Positions 9,207-17,537 of a DNA stretch of 64,000 nt are shown piece by piece. The stretch comes from Geitlerinema sp. BBD 1991-9 (lineage in GTDB: Bacteria; Cyanobacteriota; Cyanobacteriia; Cyanobacteriales; Geitlerinemataceae), in assembly GCA_001657325.1 (NCBI GenBank), contig LWRO01000004.1, positions 37,020-101,019 of the forward strand, read 5' to 3'. The first letter of the stretch is position 1; every line of letters begins with the position of its first letter. The notes beneath the pieces are model-generated. The model was not told the DNA's origin and did no database searches. It saw only the letters and a list, made by a program, of their open reading frames with translations. The translations under genes and the position numbers were made by a program.

Positions 9207-9617
9207 ATGGTAAAGATCCGTCGTTCCCAAACCACGCGCCACGATCGATTGCGGAAAGCGGCGATTCAGAGTAACAAGCATCTCAATGCCATCATTCATC
9301 GATGTGGCGGTACGGACAAAGAACAGATTGCGGGAAAAGATCGCAACACTTACGCGACCGTTGCTGATATGAATAACATTGCTGTCAAAGGGACGATGGC
9401 TCACGTGATTCAACTGACGCAAGGGGTGAAACAAACCCGAGACGCTTATAGTGACGTGGAACTGGCTCGAATTGCACTGTTGGAAATGTTGGAAGCTCAG
9501 GTGTTAGAAGATCGAAAACCCCAGGGTCATGCAGAAATTATCCGTTTAGTCGATCGAGAAATTACAAATGTCATTCCCTCGCTTTTGAAACAAACTCGGA
9601 AAAGTGGACGTCGATAA
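9207..9617 (+). CDS. Conserved-looking hypothetical protein, 136 aa, basic and helical
   Basis: I do not recognise a family. The protein begins MVKIRRSQTTRHDRLRKAAI, is rich in Lys/Arg and ends KQTRKSGRR, with predicted helical stretches but no signal peptide or membrane segment. An AAGGA sequence 2-7 nt before the ATG supports the start. The region just upstream (9122-9146) contains a duplicated GGGTGACTG motif of the short-repeat kind. A perfect-stem terminator follows at 9694. The basic composition suggests nucleic acid or ribosome binding, but this is only a guess. Confidence 0.7.
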   Translation: MVKIRRSQTTRHDRLRKAAIQSNKHLNAIIHRCGGTDKEQIAGKDRNTYATVADMNNIAVKGTMAHVIQLTQGVKQTRDAYSDVELARIALLEMLEAQVLEDRKPQGHAEIIRLVDREITNVIPSLLKQTRKSGRR

Positions 9618-9693
9618 CGGTTCGCGTATTGCCGATCTGCTACGATCGAGAAACGATGGTTGCACCTCGATCGAACAGATAACATAAGTTTTG

Positions 9694-9730
9694 AGAACGG
9701 TCGAGTCTATAGATTCGACCGTTCTTGTTT
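9694..9730 (+). terminator. Intrinsic terminator of the 9207 gene
   Basis: Perfect 11-bp inverted repeat AGAACGGTCGA (9694-9704) / TCGACCGTTCT (9715-9725) with a 10-nt loop. It is followed by TGTTTG, a weak T-tract. Confidence 0.75.
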
Positions 9731-9921
9731 GAAGAACGTAAATCCAAAAAACTTGAAGTCGAGCGAGGTGACATCACCCGCGCTCGAGCTTTGTGGAAAA
9801 CCGCGATTGCGACTTCTGTTAGAGGACGCTTTCCATTCCATAATCTTCACTTTGAATGAAATTTGGAGGAATATTTCTAACTCTGTCAAAGCTTTGTTTT
9901 ATAAAAATAATAACTCAAGTC

Positions 9922-10023
9922 GGGTGCATCTCACTTTTGCGATCGGAACCCCACTCATCCTCTCCTTACTAAGGGGAGATGCTGAAGGCAGAGGGGTCAT
10001 TCTACGAAATTAAAATACATCCC
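9922..10023. repeat. 102-bp element with imperfect terminal inverted repeats
   Basis: The ends, 9922-9952 and 9993-10023, form an imperfect 31-bp inverted repeat running from GGG(A)TG at the outside to CCCC inside. The right end shares the words GGGGTCATTCTACGAAA with a single end copy at 36387-36416, which carries the unmutated continuation GTGAGATGCACCC. The internal sequence (CTCTCCTTACTAAGGGGAGA) forms a second hairpin. There is no coding capacity, so this looks like a decayed MITE or insertion-sequence remnant. Confidence 0.6.
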
Positions 10024-10103
10024 TCAATTCTTATTTTTTCTGAATTTTAATTCTTTTTATGGAATTTAGATTGGCTTATTTTGTATGGAATTGAGATTTT
10101 CTA

Positions 10104-10979
10104 TTAAATTTCACTCCACTCAGAAATCGAACGAATTTGCTCGAGTGTATGCTCGTATTTTAGAATATCTCCTTGCCCTCGATACAGTCTGGCTGCTCGT
10201 TGAAAATCTTCGATCGATCTCTCTCGATTTTGAAATTCGTTATTCAAGATTGCTGCACGATTAAAGTAAGCATCAGCATAGTTCGGCTCGAGTTCGATAG
10301 CTTTATTGAAATCCGCTAAAGCCTCTTGGAATTGTTGAAATTCAGCACGAGCAACCCCTCGATTGAAATAGACGATCGAATCGTTCGGATTAATTTGAAT
10401 TGCTTGTGTATAAGCTTCGATCGATCCCTGTAAATCTCCGATTTGCGCTCGCGCCAATCCTAAGCCCAAATAAGCTTGGAAACGATCTCCTTCAAGCTGT
10501 AAAGTACGGTTGTAATCTGCAATTGCACCGGAATAGTGACCCAGATCGGCTTGAATATCTCCACGAACGAGATAAGCTTCAGAGCGATTGGGGGCAAGGG
10601 TGATGGCTTGGGTTAAGTCAACCAGTGCTTCTAGGGATTCACTTCGATGTTGGTGACGGATTAAACCCCGATAGACATAAGCCGTCGGATGGCGTGGATC
10701 GAGGTCGATCGCGTGAGATAAATCGGCGAACGCCCGGTCGAAATGACTTTGTTGGTACGAAATAAATCCCCGATAGACGTAAGCTTCAGCATAGGTGGGA
10801 TCGAGGGCGATGGCTTGGGTAAAATCCTCGAGCGCCTGAGTTAAGTTTCCCTGCTGATAGTGGTTCGCTCCTCGAAGGTAGTAATCGATCGCACTCCCAG
10901 TAGATACCTCGTTCGCGATCGAGATTGTGGGAGCCACCAAACTCACCAGTACCACCACGCTACTTGAAATGACGTTCAT
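10104..10979 (-). CDS. Exported tetratricopeptide-repeat protein
   Basis: 291 aa from the ATG at 10979, which opens a signal-peptide-like MNVISSSVVVLVSLVAPTISIANE. About seven TPR units follow (for example AIDYYLRGANHYQQGNLTQAL, then ALDPTYAEAYVYRGFISYQQ). The frame is open back to 11201, but the extra N-terminal codons are encoded by the palindromic repeat at 11074-11206, so the shorter start is chosen. TPR arrays are protein-interaction scaffolds; the partner is unknown. Last repeat: RERSIEDFQRAARLY. The gene stands alone between two repeat elements. Confidence 0.85.
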   Translation of the reverse strand: MNVISSSVVVLVSLVAPTISIANEVSTGSAIDYYLRGANHYQQGNLTQALEDFTQAIALDPTYAEAYVYRGFISYQQSHFDRAFADLSHAIDLDPRHPTAYVYRGLIRHQHRSESLEALVDLTQAITLAPNRSEAYLVRGDIQADLGHYSGAIADYNRTLQLEGDRFQAYLGLGLARAQIGDLQGSIEAYTQAIQINPNDSIVYFNRGVARAEFQQFQEALADFNKAIELEPNYADAYFNRAAILNNEFQNRERSIEDFQRAARLYRGQGDILKYEHTLEQIRSISEWSEI

Positions 10980-11073
10980 GATGCCATCGAAAGTTGTCTC
11001 TTCGATCGTAAAGCCTCGATACTCCCAAACCCCGGCTTCTCGAAAAAGCAATGCGATCGTACCGTACACAACC

Positions 11074-11206
11074 GGGTCTGTTGGAATTGCGGTGGTATTT
11101 GATTGCCTATGATACCAAAACCCTTGGCATCGGGGCGGACGGCCGTTCGCCTCGACAACGATATGGGTATCGTAAGCAACCCAATACCACCGCAATTTCA
11201 AGAGAA
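11074..11206. repeat. Palindromic MITE-like element, copy 1
   Basis: The left arm (11074-11118, GGGTCTGTTGGAATTGCGG...) is matched by an inverted right arm ending at 11206. I count about 35 identities in 41 aligned positions. The centre is GGGGCGGACGGCCGTTCGCC (11132-11151). A second copy lies at 36066-36157. The element overlaps the region upstream of the TPR gene and artificially lengthens that reading frame. It has no coding capacity of its own. Confidence 0.85.
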
Positions 11207-11619
11207 CTAAAAATTATTATTGGATCGTATCAATTTTTGAAATCTAGTTTTTCTGTTTGATAGGAAGATCGTGCCAATTCCCTGAATGAACATCGTTCTA
11301 ATTTCAATCGTTTGAAGACGAGAAGAGAGTCAATCTCTAGATTGCCGAGAAATTCAATCTTTAAAAATTCCTGCTGCATAGTTTAGCTCTACTGATGTCA
11401 TAGCATCTTGACAAAACACACGAACAGCTAACCTGCTGACACGACCCGCAAGAAAACGCTGAAATATACACTAGAAAGGCATTACAGTCGTTCTAAAAGG
11501 GGTTTACACAGGGAAATCAAAAACAAGCTGAAATACATTGTTAGTACAATATACACATTATGTATGCTATGCTATGGTAGAGGCGGCTCACTCGAGTTCA
11601 AACCAAAACCCGAAAACTT
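11207..11619. other. AT-rich intergenic region
   Basis: About 410 bp without a convincing gene. Near 11540-11580 there is an AT-rich promoter-like stretch (GTACAATATACACATTATGTATGCTATGC) directly before the small ORF at 11620. No terminator or known RNA is recognised. Confidence 0.35.
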
Positions 11620-11790
11620 ATGACAACCACGAAAGATCGGAACCTAGCACCTTCGACTGTGGAGATTCTAGAAAATCCGATCGGATTTTCTAATCCCTCT
11701 GCTGTGAACTGGAAGCAATACCTCACCGCAGCTGTCGATTTCATGTTTGCAGTTTTGGTTCAAGTCGAACAGAATTTAGAAACACTCTGA
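11620..11790 (+). CDS. Possible small protein, 56 aa
   Basis: An ATG frame of 56 codons ending at TGA 11790. The product starts MTTTKDRNLAPSTVEILENP and ends with a hydrophobic helix FMFAVLVQVEQNLETL. Cyanobacterial-type codon use and a promoter-like AT-rich leader favour a real gene. No Shine-Dalgarno sequence is visible and I do not recognise a family. It could also be a chance frame. Confidence 0.4.
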   Translation: MTTTKDRNLAPSTVEILENPIGFSNPSAVNWKQYLTAAVDFMFAVLVQVEQNLETL

Positions 11791-11916
11791 TTAGCAGTTT
11801 GTTGAAGGGGTTGAGAGTTTTCATTGCTAATCCGAATGACTAGAAGCAGCAATCGTCGGTCATAGGCTATGCTGACAAATATTCACCCTTGAAAATTGTG
11901 ACTTTCAGGGAAGTCC

Positions 11917-12906
11917 ATGGTCGATCGATTCGATCTCGAACGTCTCGTCTCGTTTGCTGACGTCGCGAATGCAGCCGAACGCTTGCACGGTGTTGCCCAC
12001 TGCACGCCTGTCATGACCTCACGAACCGTAGATGAGCGCGTGCAAGCTAACGTCTTCTTTAAATGTGAAAACTTCCAACGCACGGGATCGTTTAAATTTC
12101 GCGGTGCTTACAACGCCCTCTCTCGTCTGAGCGACGAGCAAAAACGACGGGGCGTTTTGACGTATTCTTCAGGCAACCACGCCCAGGCGATCGCCTTAGC
12201 GGGTAAGCTTCTCGGCATCTCCACCACGATCGTCATGCCGGAAAATGCGCCCGAGGTGAAGTTAGAGGCGACAGGAGACTACGGCGCGGAAATTGTTCTT
12301 TACCATCCCTCGGAAGTCGAACGGGAACGCCTCGGCCGCCAGATTGCAGCCGAACGCGGTTTGACTGTCGTTCCACCTTACGACCATCCTCACGTTATCG
12401 CGGGTCAGGGAACGGTGGCGAAAGAATTGTTTGAAGAAGTTGGCGAACTCGATTGCCTGCTGGTATGTTGTGGCGGAGGGGGGTTACTGTCCGGTTGTGC
12501 AATTGCGGCTCGAACCCTGTCGCCGAGCTGTCGCACGATTGGAGTCGAACCGGAACGAGCTGACGATGCGACGAGATCGTTTTACACGAAAACGCTACAC
12601 ACCATAAAAAGCCCCGATACCATTGCGGACGGGGCGAGGACACCGAGCTTGGGAGAGATAACGTTTCCGTTGGTGTTGCACTACGTATCGGAAATGGTTG
12701 CTGTGTCGGAAGCGTCGATCGCTCGATCGATGTTTTTTCTTTGGGAACGGATGAAGCTCGTGGTGGAACCGACTGGGGCGTTAGCGACAGCCGCGCTGCT
12801 CGAAGGAGAAGTTATCGAGCCGAATACCCGTGTTGGCGTTGTCGTGACAGGAGGAAACGTGGCGTTGTCTCAACTCCCTCATTTGCTCGACCTCGCGCAG
12901 CACTAG
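11917..12906 (+). CDS. PLP-dependent threonine/serine dehydratase or racemase family enzyme
   Basis: 329 aa, fold-type II PLP enzyme. The PLP lysine lies in RTGSFKFRGAYNAL; YSSGNHAQAIALAGKLLG and the glycine loop CCGGGGLLSGCA bind the substrate and the cofactor phosphate. There is no C-terminal ACT-like regulatory domain, so it is not the feedback-inhibited biosynthetic IlvA of about 500 aa. Alternatives are catabolic threonine dehydratase, serine racemase/dehydratase or threo-3-hydroxyaspartate ammonia-lyase, which cannot be separated by eye. It lies 18 bp convergent with DUF2949. Confidence 0.9.
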   Translation: MVDRFDLERLVSFADVANAAERLHGVAHCTPVMTSRTVDERVQANVFFKCENFQRTGSFKFRGAYNALSRLSDEQKRRGVLTYSSGNHAQAIALAGKLLGISTTIVMPENAPEVKLEATGDYGAEIVLYHPSEVERERLGRQIAAERGLTVVPPYDHPHVIAGQGTVAKELFEEVGELDCLLVCCGGGGLLSGCAIAARTLSPSCRTIGVEPERADDATRSFYTKTLHTIKSPDTIADGARTPSLGEITFPLVLHYVSEMVAVSEASIARSMFFLWERMKLVVEPTGALATAALLEGEVIEPNTRVGVVVTGGNVALSQLPHLLDLAQH

Positions 12907-12924
12907 CTCGAGATGAAGACGTAT

Positions 12925-13116
12925 TTATGCAGTCTCTAGCCACTCGAAGATTCGATCGAGCTGGTCGATGGTAATGAGTCCATACTGCCACAACACCATT
13001 GAAAACGTATTAGGAGAGTTTTCGCCTCGGCGGAGCGCCAAGTCGATGGAGTTCGCAGGGATGGATAAATCGTCTTGTAAAAAGCGGATTAATTTAGAAA
13101 GCTTGTTAAATTTCAT
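12925..13116 (-). CDS. DUF2949 family small cyanobacterial protein
   Basis: 63 aa: LIRFLQDDLSIPANSIDLAL, then MVLWQYGLITIDQLDRIFEW. I recognise this as the cyanobacterial DUF2949 family; its function is unknown. It is all-helical and soluble, with no signal peptide. It converges on the PLP enzyme gene with an 18-bp gap. Confidence 0.8.
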   Translation of the reverse strand: MKFNKLSKLIRFLQDDLSIPANSIDLALRRGENSPNTFSMVLWQYGLITIDQLDRIFEWLETA

Positions 13117-13560
13117 TTTTCAATTCCGACCCGTTCGTGCAACACCCTTACTATGAGATAAATTCTATCGCCAATCTACGATCGATATAACCTTTAAACT
13201 GTGATCTAGATCGCTTCACCTCGCGATCGAATCCTGTTTCCATCAATTCCCAGCCCCTTTTATAGTCTGCGATCCCCATGCTGCCTGCATCATGCTACCT
13301 CTCGATTCGCTGCCATTTCGACCTCGATCGTTTCGTTAAGTTTTTTCAATTTAAGCTCTTACTTCCAGACATGAATTGTTACAGGAAAAAATAAATATTT
13401 TTTGAAGAAAATCTAAAGCATTCTCGAGATTGGTTCTAGGATCGGTAACTTCACGGATGTTAATTAACGGCCACTTCCCAAACTGTCCGTATATTCCGCA
13501 ATCTCAAAAACAATGAGATTAGGCTGGAAGCAGGTTGAGTGTTGGATAGGGATAAATACG
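13117..13560. other. Intergenic region, 444 bp
   Basis: No gene is seen. It must carry the promoters of DUF2949 (minus) and the YiaA/B protein (plus). It becomes AT-rich at 13330-13420. No repeats or RNA motifs are recognised. Confidence 0.35.
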
Positions 13561-13845
13561 ATGAAAGAAATGGACAATCTGCCAAAAGTCCACAGTAGCG
13601 GCTGGATTTTTCAAACCTGGGCTTCCTTCATCATTGCGATTTCGACGATGTCAGTGGGAATCATCTACCTTCCCGTTGGTGCTTGGCACAAAGCCTTTTT
13701 GGGAATGGGACTTTTGTTTTCTGTCGGCTCGACGTTGAACGTCGCGAAAGTCACCCGTGACCTCCACGAAGCAACCCGGATTACGTCTCGACTCGATGAG
13801 GCACGCATTGAAAAGCTCCTCAGCGAACACAGTCCGCTCTCCTAG
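13561..13845 (+). CDS. YiaA/YiaB-type two-helix membrane protein
   Basis: 94 aa from ATG 13561, preceded by AGGGATAAATACG. It has two membrane helices: WIFQTWASFIIAISTMSVGI and WHKAFLGMGLLFSVGSTL, a layout typical of the yiaA/B two-helix domain. The frame extends upstream to 13513, but the internal ATG fits the family start better. The cytoplasmic tail (THDLHEATR-type, here KVTRDLHEATRITSRLDEAR) is conserved in cyanobacterial members. Function unknown. Confidence 0.82.
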   Translation: MKEMDNLPKVHSSGWIFQTWASFIIAISTMSVGIIYLPVGAWHKAFLGMGLLFSVGSTLNVAKVTRDLHEATRITSRLDEARIEKLLSEHSPLS

Positions 13846-13871
13846 TCGAGCGAAATCAGGGAAGATACTGT

Positions 13872-13898
13872 AAAGGGCGGTGTTAAACCGCCCTTTTT
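13872..13898 (+). terminator. Intrinsic terminator of the YiaA/B gene
   Basis: Stem AAAGGGCGGT / ACCGCCCTTT with a 5-nt loop (GTTAA), running into TTTTT. It lies only a few bases before the 3' end of the oppositely oriented tRNA-Pro, so it may serve both. Confidence 0.9.
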
Positions 13899-13901
13899 GA
13901 A

Positions 13902-13975
13902 TCGGGATGACTGGATTCGAACCAGCGGCCCCTTCGTCCCGAACGAAGTGCGCTACCAAGCTGCGCTACATCCCG
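13902..13975 (-). tRNA. tRNA-Pro (anticodon CGG)
   Basis: A 74-nt cloverleaf reads on the minus strand. Acceptor CGGGATG pairs with CATCCCG plus discriminator A. The D-arm is GCGC...GCGC, the anticodon arm is CTTCG-TTCGGGA-CGAAG with anticodon CGG, and the T-arm is GCTGG-TTCGAAT-CCAGT. CCA is not encoded. Confidence 0.95.
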
Positions 13976-14082
13976 ACTTGGGTTGACTATTCTAACATAG
14001 ATAAGATATCACAGATCGATTGAGCCTGCATCTTTATTTGCCTGTTTTTTTCAAAAAATCTCCCAAAACTTTTTTATCGATC

Positions 14083-14934
14083 GTGTCAAACTCCCCCGAA
14101 CCAGGAACGCTATACGTTGTCGGCACTCCGATCGGCAATCTGGAAGATATGACGTTTCGCGCCGTGACGACCTTGAAAACCGTCGATGTCATTGCGGCTG
14201 AGGACACGCGCCATACGGGAAAACTACTACAACACTTCCAAATCTCAACGCCCCAGATCGCCTATCACCACCACAATCGATCGCAGCGAATTCCAGAAAT
14301 CCTCGATCGACTGCAACGGGGAAATGCGATCGCCCTAGTGACGGATGCGGGAATGCCGGGAATTTCCGATCCCGGTTACGAATTGGTGAAAGCCTGTGCT
14401 GAATCGGGGGTTTCTGTGGTACCGATTCCGGGCGTGAGTGCCAGCATTACAGCGTTGAGCGTTTCAGGACTCGATTCCCAACGATTTACCTTCGAGGGAT
14501 TTTTACCGACGAAGGGAAAGGAACGGCGAGAACGCCTCGAACAGTTAGCCGGAGACGTGCGCACCTTGATTTTCTATGAAGCGCCCCACCGATTGCGAGA
14601 AACCCTATCCGATCTAGCAGCGGTTTTGGGAAAACCGAGATCGATTGTCTTGGCACGAGAGTTGACGAAGCGATTTGAAGAGATTTGGCGCGGTACCTTA
14701 GAAGAGTCGATCGAGCGGTATCGGGAGCGGGAACCGAAGGGAGAATATACGATCGTCGTGGCGGGGGCGAGTTCCGAATCGATCGTGTTGTCAGAAGAGG
14801 CTTTGAAAGCAGAGTTACAGCAGTTAATGGCACAGGGCATCTCGCGCTCTCAAGCCAGTCGCCAACTCGCACAGTCGTCCCAGTTGTCGCGCCGTCAGCT
14901 CTATCAACTCGCGCTGACGATCGAGCTCGATTGA
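14083..14934 (+). CDS. rsmI: 16S rRNA (cytidine1402-2'-O)-methyltransferase
   Basis: 283 aa from GTG 14083; an in-frame TTG at 14020 would add 21 residues that do not look like the family. The SAM tetrapyrrole-methylase fold is evident from GTLYVVGTPIGNLEDMTFRA, AAEDTRHTGKLLQHF, TDAGMPGISDPGYELV and FEGFLPTKGKERRERLEQLA. It 2'-O-methylates C1402 at the ribosomal P site together with RsmH. The extra C-terminal helix region (about residues 235-283) is usual. Neither candidate start has a good ribosome binding site, so the exact N-terminus is uncertain. Confidence 0.95.
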   Translation: MSNSPEPGTLYVVGTPIGNLEDMTFRAVTTLKTVDVIAAEDTRHTGKLLQHFQISTPQIAYHHHNRSQRIPEILDRLQRGNAIALVTDAGMPGISDPGYELVKACAESGVSVVPIPGVSASITALSVSGLDSQRFTFEGFLPTKGKERRERLEQLAGDVRTLIFYEAPHRLRETLSDLAAVLGKPRSIVLARELTKRFEEIWRGTLEESIERYREREPKGEYTIVVAGASSESIVLSEEALKAELQQLMAQGISRSQASRQLAQSSQLSRRQLYQLALTIELD

Positions 14935-15368
14935 GATACGGTTTAGGAAAAGCACGCGAACGAAAAAAAGGAAACATTTACCCTGTACTGAGTAGCATTG
15001 AAGTCAGACTTATTAACGCTTCGATCTCAATTGAAACGCATTGCAAATTATGTTCGTTTAAGTGAAGATAAACTTTCGTTTCAGTACGCGATCGATCTCA
15101 AAAATATCTTGACTGTTTGAGTCTTTTTAAGGTATTTTACGATCGGTTCGAGGTCTCGTTGTATTTTTAGTCTTGAAGCATCGATCGTTGCATATATCAA
15201 GCGTTCCAATGATTGACAAACTGCATCGAAAGTAACGATGGTAGAGAGATGAGGGAATTGAAAATTTTAAAGGTTCGGAACTCGTTAAGATGTGTTATCT
15301 AAAGTCGTTCCAAAAAAAACGTCACAGTAAGATTGATTTAGTCGTGTCATAGCGCAGAAACAAAAATT
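14935..15368. other. Leader region of the phycobiliprotein-like pair
   Basis: 434 bp without a gene. It should contain the promoter and 5' untranslated region of the beta-like gene. Sequence is AT-rich toward 15240-15368, ending CAGAAACAAAAATT before the ATG, with no Shine-Dalgarno sequence. No known regulatory motif is recognised. Confidence 0.35.
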
Positions 15369-15890
15369 ATGCTGGATTCGTTTTCTAAAGCCGTTGCTGA
15401 AGCTGATACCCAAACGACTTATGTCGAAAGTTACCGTATTGCAGAACTGCGTCAATTTATCGAAACGGGTTCGCATCGCATCGAAATCGCCAAAATGTTA
15501 GGCCAACAGGCCAAATCGATCGTGGCAAATGCAGTATCTGCGATGTTAACCGAAAACCCTCAATTAATTCAGGAAGGTGGAAACTGCTATCCCGCTTCTC
15601 GCATGGCTGCATGTTTACGCGACGGCGGGTTTATCCTGCGCTATATCAGTTACGCGCTTTTAGCAGGGAATGCATCTGTCCTCGAAGAACACTGTCTCTT
15701 TGGCTTGAAAGAGACTTACAACACTCTCGGTGTACCTATTCCTTCTGTACTTCGCGCCGTTGCAGTAATGAAAAACTCGACCCTCGAACTCGTTGAAAAC
15801 TTATTAGGAGATAGTGACGCATCTATGAAAGCATCTTTAGTTCTAGAAACGTCGCAGTATTTCGATCTCGTGACAACGGCTTTATTGTAG
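15369..15890 (+). CDS. Divergent phycobiliprotein beta subunit (phycoerythrin-beta-like)
   Basis: 173 aa, the normal length and full globin-like fold of a phycobiliprotein beta chain, closest by eye to CpeB. The N-terminus is MLDSFSKAVAEADTQTTYVE; the core is GGNCYPASRMAACLRDGG and RYISYALLAGNASVLEEHC. Asn72 (the methylation site) and bilin-binding Cys82 are kept with family numbering. The CpeB cysteines at 50 and 61 are Ser50 and Thr61. The C-terminal cysteine of the EGDCSAL region is also absent (DASMKASLVLETSQYFD). It could therefore carry a single bilin. The alpha-like gene follows after 70 bp, the canonical beta-alpha order. No lyase or linker gene is adjacent. Confidence 0.9.
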   Translation: MLDSFSKAVAEADTQTTYVESYRIAELRQFIETGSHRIEIAKMLGQQAKSIVANAVSAMLTENPQLIQEGGNCYPASRMAACLRDGGFILRYISYALLAGNASVLEEHCLFGLKETYNTLGVPIPSVLRAVAVMKNSTLELVENLLGDSDASMKASLVLETSQYFDLVTTALL

Positions 15891-15960
15891 ACTTTAGCAT
15901 GAATCCTACCCTCGAAATACCATCTGTTCGACAACTGGAGAACTCACGAATTTTGAAGCG

Positions 15961-16455
15961 ATGAAATCGAACATTTCCACAGTTATTAATATTGCAGAAG
16001 TTGCCGGACGTTTCCCGAGCGAAAGCGATCTCACGACGATGCACCGTTACTTAGAAAACGGGGACGCTCGACTGGAAGCTGCCGAAAAACTCGCCACCTA
16101 TCACGATGCCCTCGTGCGCGATGCGGGTGATGCTGTTTTTCAGCGTCACGCCAACCTCCAAAAACCTGGTGAAGGTGCAGATACGCAAGAGAAAGTCCAG
16201 AAGTGCTATCGCGATATCGCTCACTATTTGCGGTTGGTCAATTATTGTTTAGTGACTGGGAATACGAGTCCACTCGACGAGTGGGGCATTGCAGGAGCGC
16301 GAGAACTGTATCGCACGTTAAAGTTGCCCACAGTCCCTTACGTAACTGCGTTTGAGTACCTTCGAGATCGCGCTCATGCTGGATTGAAGCTGTCGCCGGC
16401 TGCTTTGTCGGAACTGCGATTTTATTTGGATTATTTCATTAACGCGATGTCGTAA
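15961..16455 (+). CDS. Divergent phycobiliprotein alpha subunit (phycoerythrin-alpha-like)
   Basis: 164 aa, the exact length class of CpeA. It starts MKSNISTVINIAEVAGRFPS. The helix KCYRDIAHYLRLVNYCLVTG carries Cys82, the usual bilin attachment site, and PLDEWGIAGARELYRTLKLP is strongly CpeA-like. The second CpeA bilin cysteine (139) is His139 in YLRDRAHAGLKLS. It is probably co-transcribed with the beta-like gene upstream and should form a heterodimer with it. Whether it enters phycobilisome rods, stores bilin or acts as a photosensor is unknown. It converges on the universal stress protein gene. Confidence 0.9.
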   Translation: MKSNISTVINIAEVAGRFPSESDLTTMHRYLENGDARLEAAEKLATYHDALVRDAGDAVFQRHANLQKPGEGADTQEKVQKCYRDIAHYLRLVNYCLVTGNTSPLDEWGIAGARELYRTLKLPTVPYVTAFEYLRDRAHAGLKLSPAALSELRFYLDYFINAMS

Positions 16456-16501
16456 TCTGTAGGCGATCGAAATCCGTGGGCGATCGAACGCGACTCTGTC
16501 G

Positions 16502-17365
16502 CTATCGAAACAGCCAAACGGGAAGATGACAGCGACGCAGCATTTGCGCCGTCGTACTGCCAATAACTAAATGACGGATGCGACTGTGACCGTAAGCGCC
16601 CATCACCATCATATCGATGGGATGGGTTTCAATGTAATTGGCGATCGCGTTTTCCGTTTCGCCGTGTAGCAAATGACAGATCGGCTCGAATCCCGAAGCT
16701 TTCAAGCGCATTTCGGCGACTTCTAGATTCTCTCGCTGGGTTTTGTCTCGTCCCATTTTCGCGATCGTGATAACGTGTACGGTCAAATCTTGGAAGACGG
16801 GAGACGACACCATGAAATCGAGGGCTTTTTGACAGCCTTTTCCGCCGTCGTAGGCCAAAACCACTTGGCGAATCGGATGGAAATCTCGCGAGGTGACGAG
16901 ACAGGGCTTGTGGCTCGATCGAACGATCCGTTCCATGTTCGCCCCGAGGTGTTCTGAGGCAAAGGCCGCTGTTTCGCCGCGTTTTCCCATCACGATAACG
17001 TCGGCTTGTGACTCGAATTCGTGAAACAAATCGACTAAAAATCCGGTGCGGTGGGTTTTCACGATTCGATCGATCCCGTGCGATCGCAACCGTTCTTCCG
17101 CATCGTCGAGAATAATTGTCGCGCGGGCGTGCTGGAGTGTTGCCGTCTCCCGCTCTAAATCGACCAATCGATCGAGCAGTTCTTGATGGGCGTCGATGCC
17201 AATCGTACCGCTGTAGTCGGGATTGCTCAGGGCCTGCTGTTTTCGGATATCGGTCACGTACAACACTTCGATCGCTCCGTCGATACGCTGCGCCAGCCAG
17301 GCGGCGTATTCGTATCCGATCTGTGCGAACGCGGAACCATCAGTACAAAGGAGAATGTGTTTCAT
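16502..17365 (-). CDS. Tandem universal stress protein
   Basis: 287 aa with two UspA domains (about 1-140 and 155-287). The second has an intact ATP-binding pattern G-x2-G-x9-G-S in GAYGHSRIRHLVIGSTT. The first (GKRGETAAFASEHLGA) departs from it and probably does not bind nucleotide. Start: MKHILLCTDGSAFAQIGYEY, the usual beta1-alpha1. The family is involved in stress survival; no specific partner is evident. It is transcribed divergently from the ferredoxin gene, with a Fur-like box in between. Confidence 0.93.
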   Translation of the reverse strand: MKHILLCTDGSAFAQIGYEYAAWLAQRIDGAIEVLYVTDIRKQQALSNPDYSGTIGIDAHQELLDRLVDLERETATLQHARATIILDDAEERLRSHGIDRIVKTHRTGFLVDLFHEFESQADVIVMGKRGETAAFASEHLGANMERIVRSSHKPCLVTSRDFHPIRQVVLAYDGGKGCQKALDFMVSSPVFQDLTVHVITIAKMGRDKTQRENLEVAEMRLKASGFEPICHLLHGETENAIANYIETHPIDMMVMGAYGHSRIRHLVIGSTTAQMLRRCHLPVWLFR

Positions 17366-17537
17366 CGGTAATGGGTCGTAAACAATCGAGTGATATCGAT
17401 CTCTGTAGATTCCTTAAAACGAGTCGGTAGAAAATGCAAATTTTTGCATATCACACGTTTGGAAGACTATCGAAATCTGCAAGAAATTCTCAACTAAAAC
17501 ACGGTTTAGAAGACTGTAAGATTCATTTTCTCATAGG

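Noticed and set aside
10980..11201. N-terminal extension of the TPR gene (74 extra codons)
   Set aside because: It is encoded by the palindromic repeat and precedes a clear signal-peptide start at 10979.
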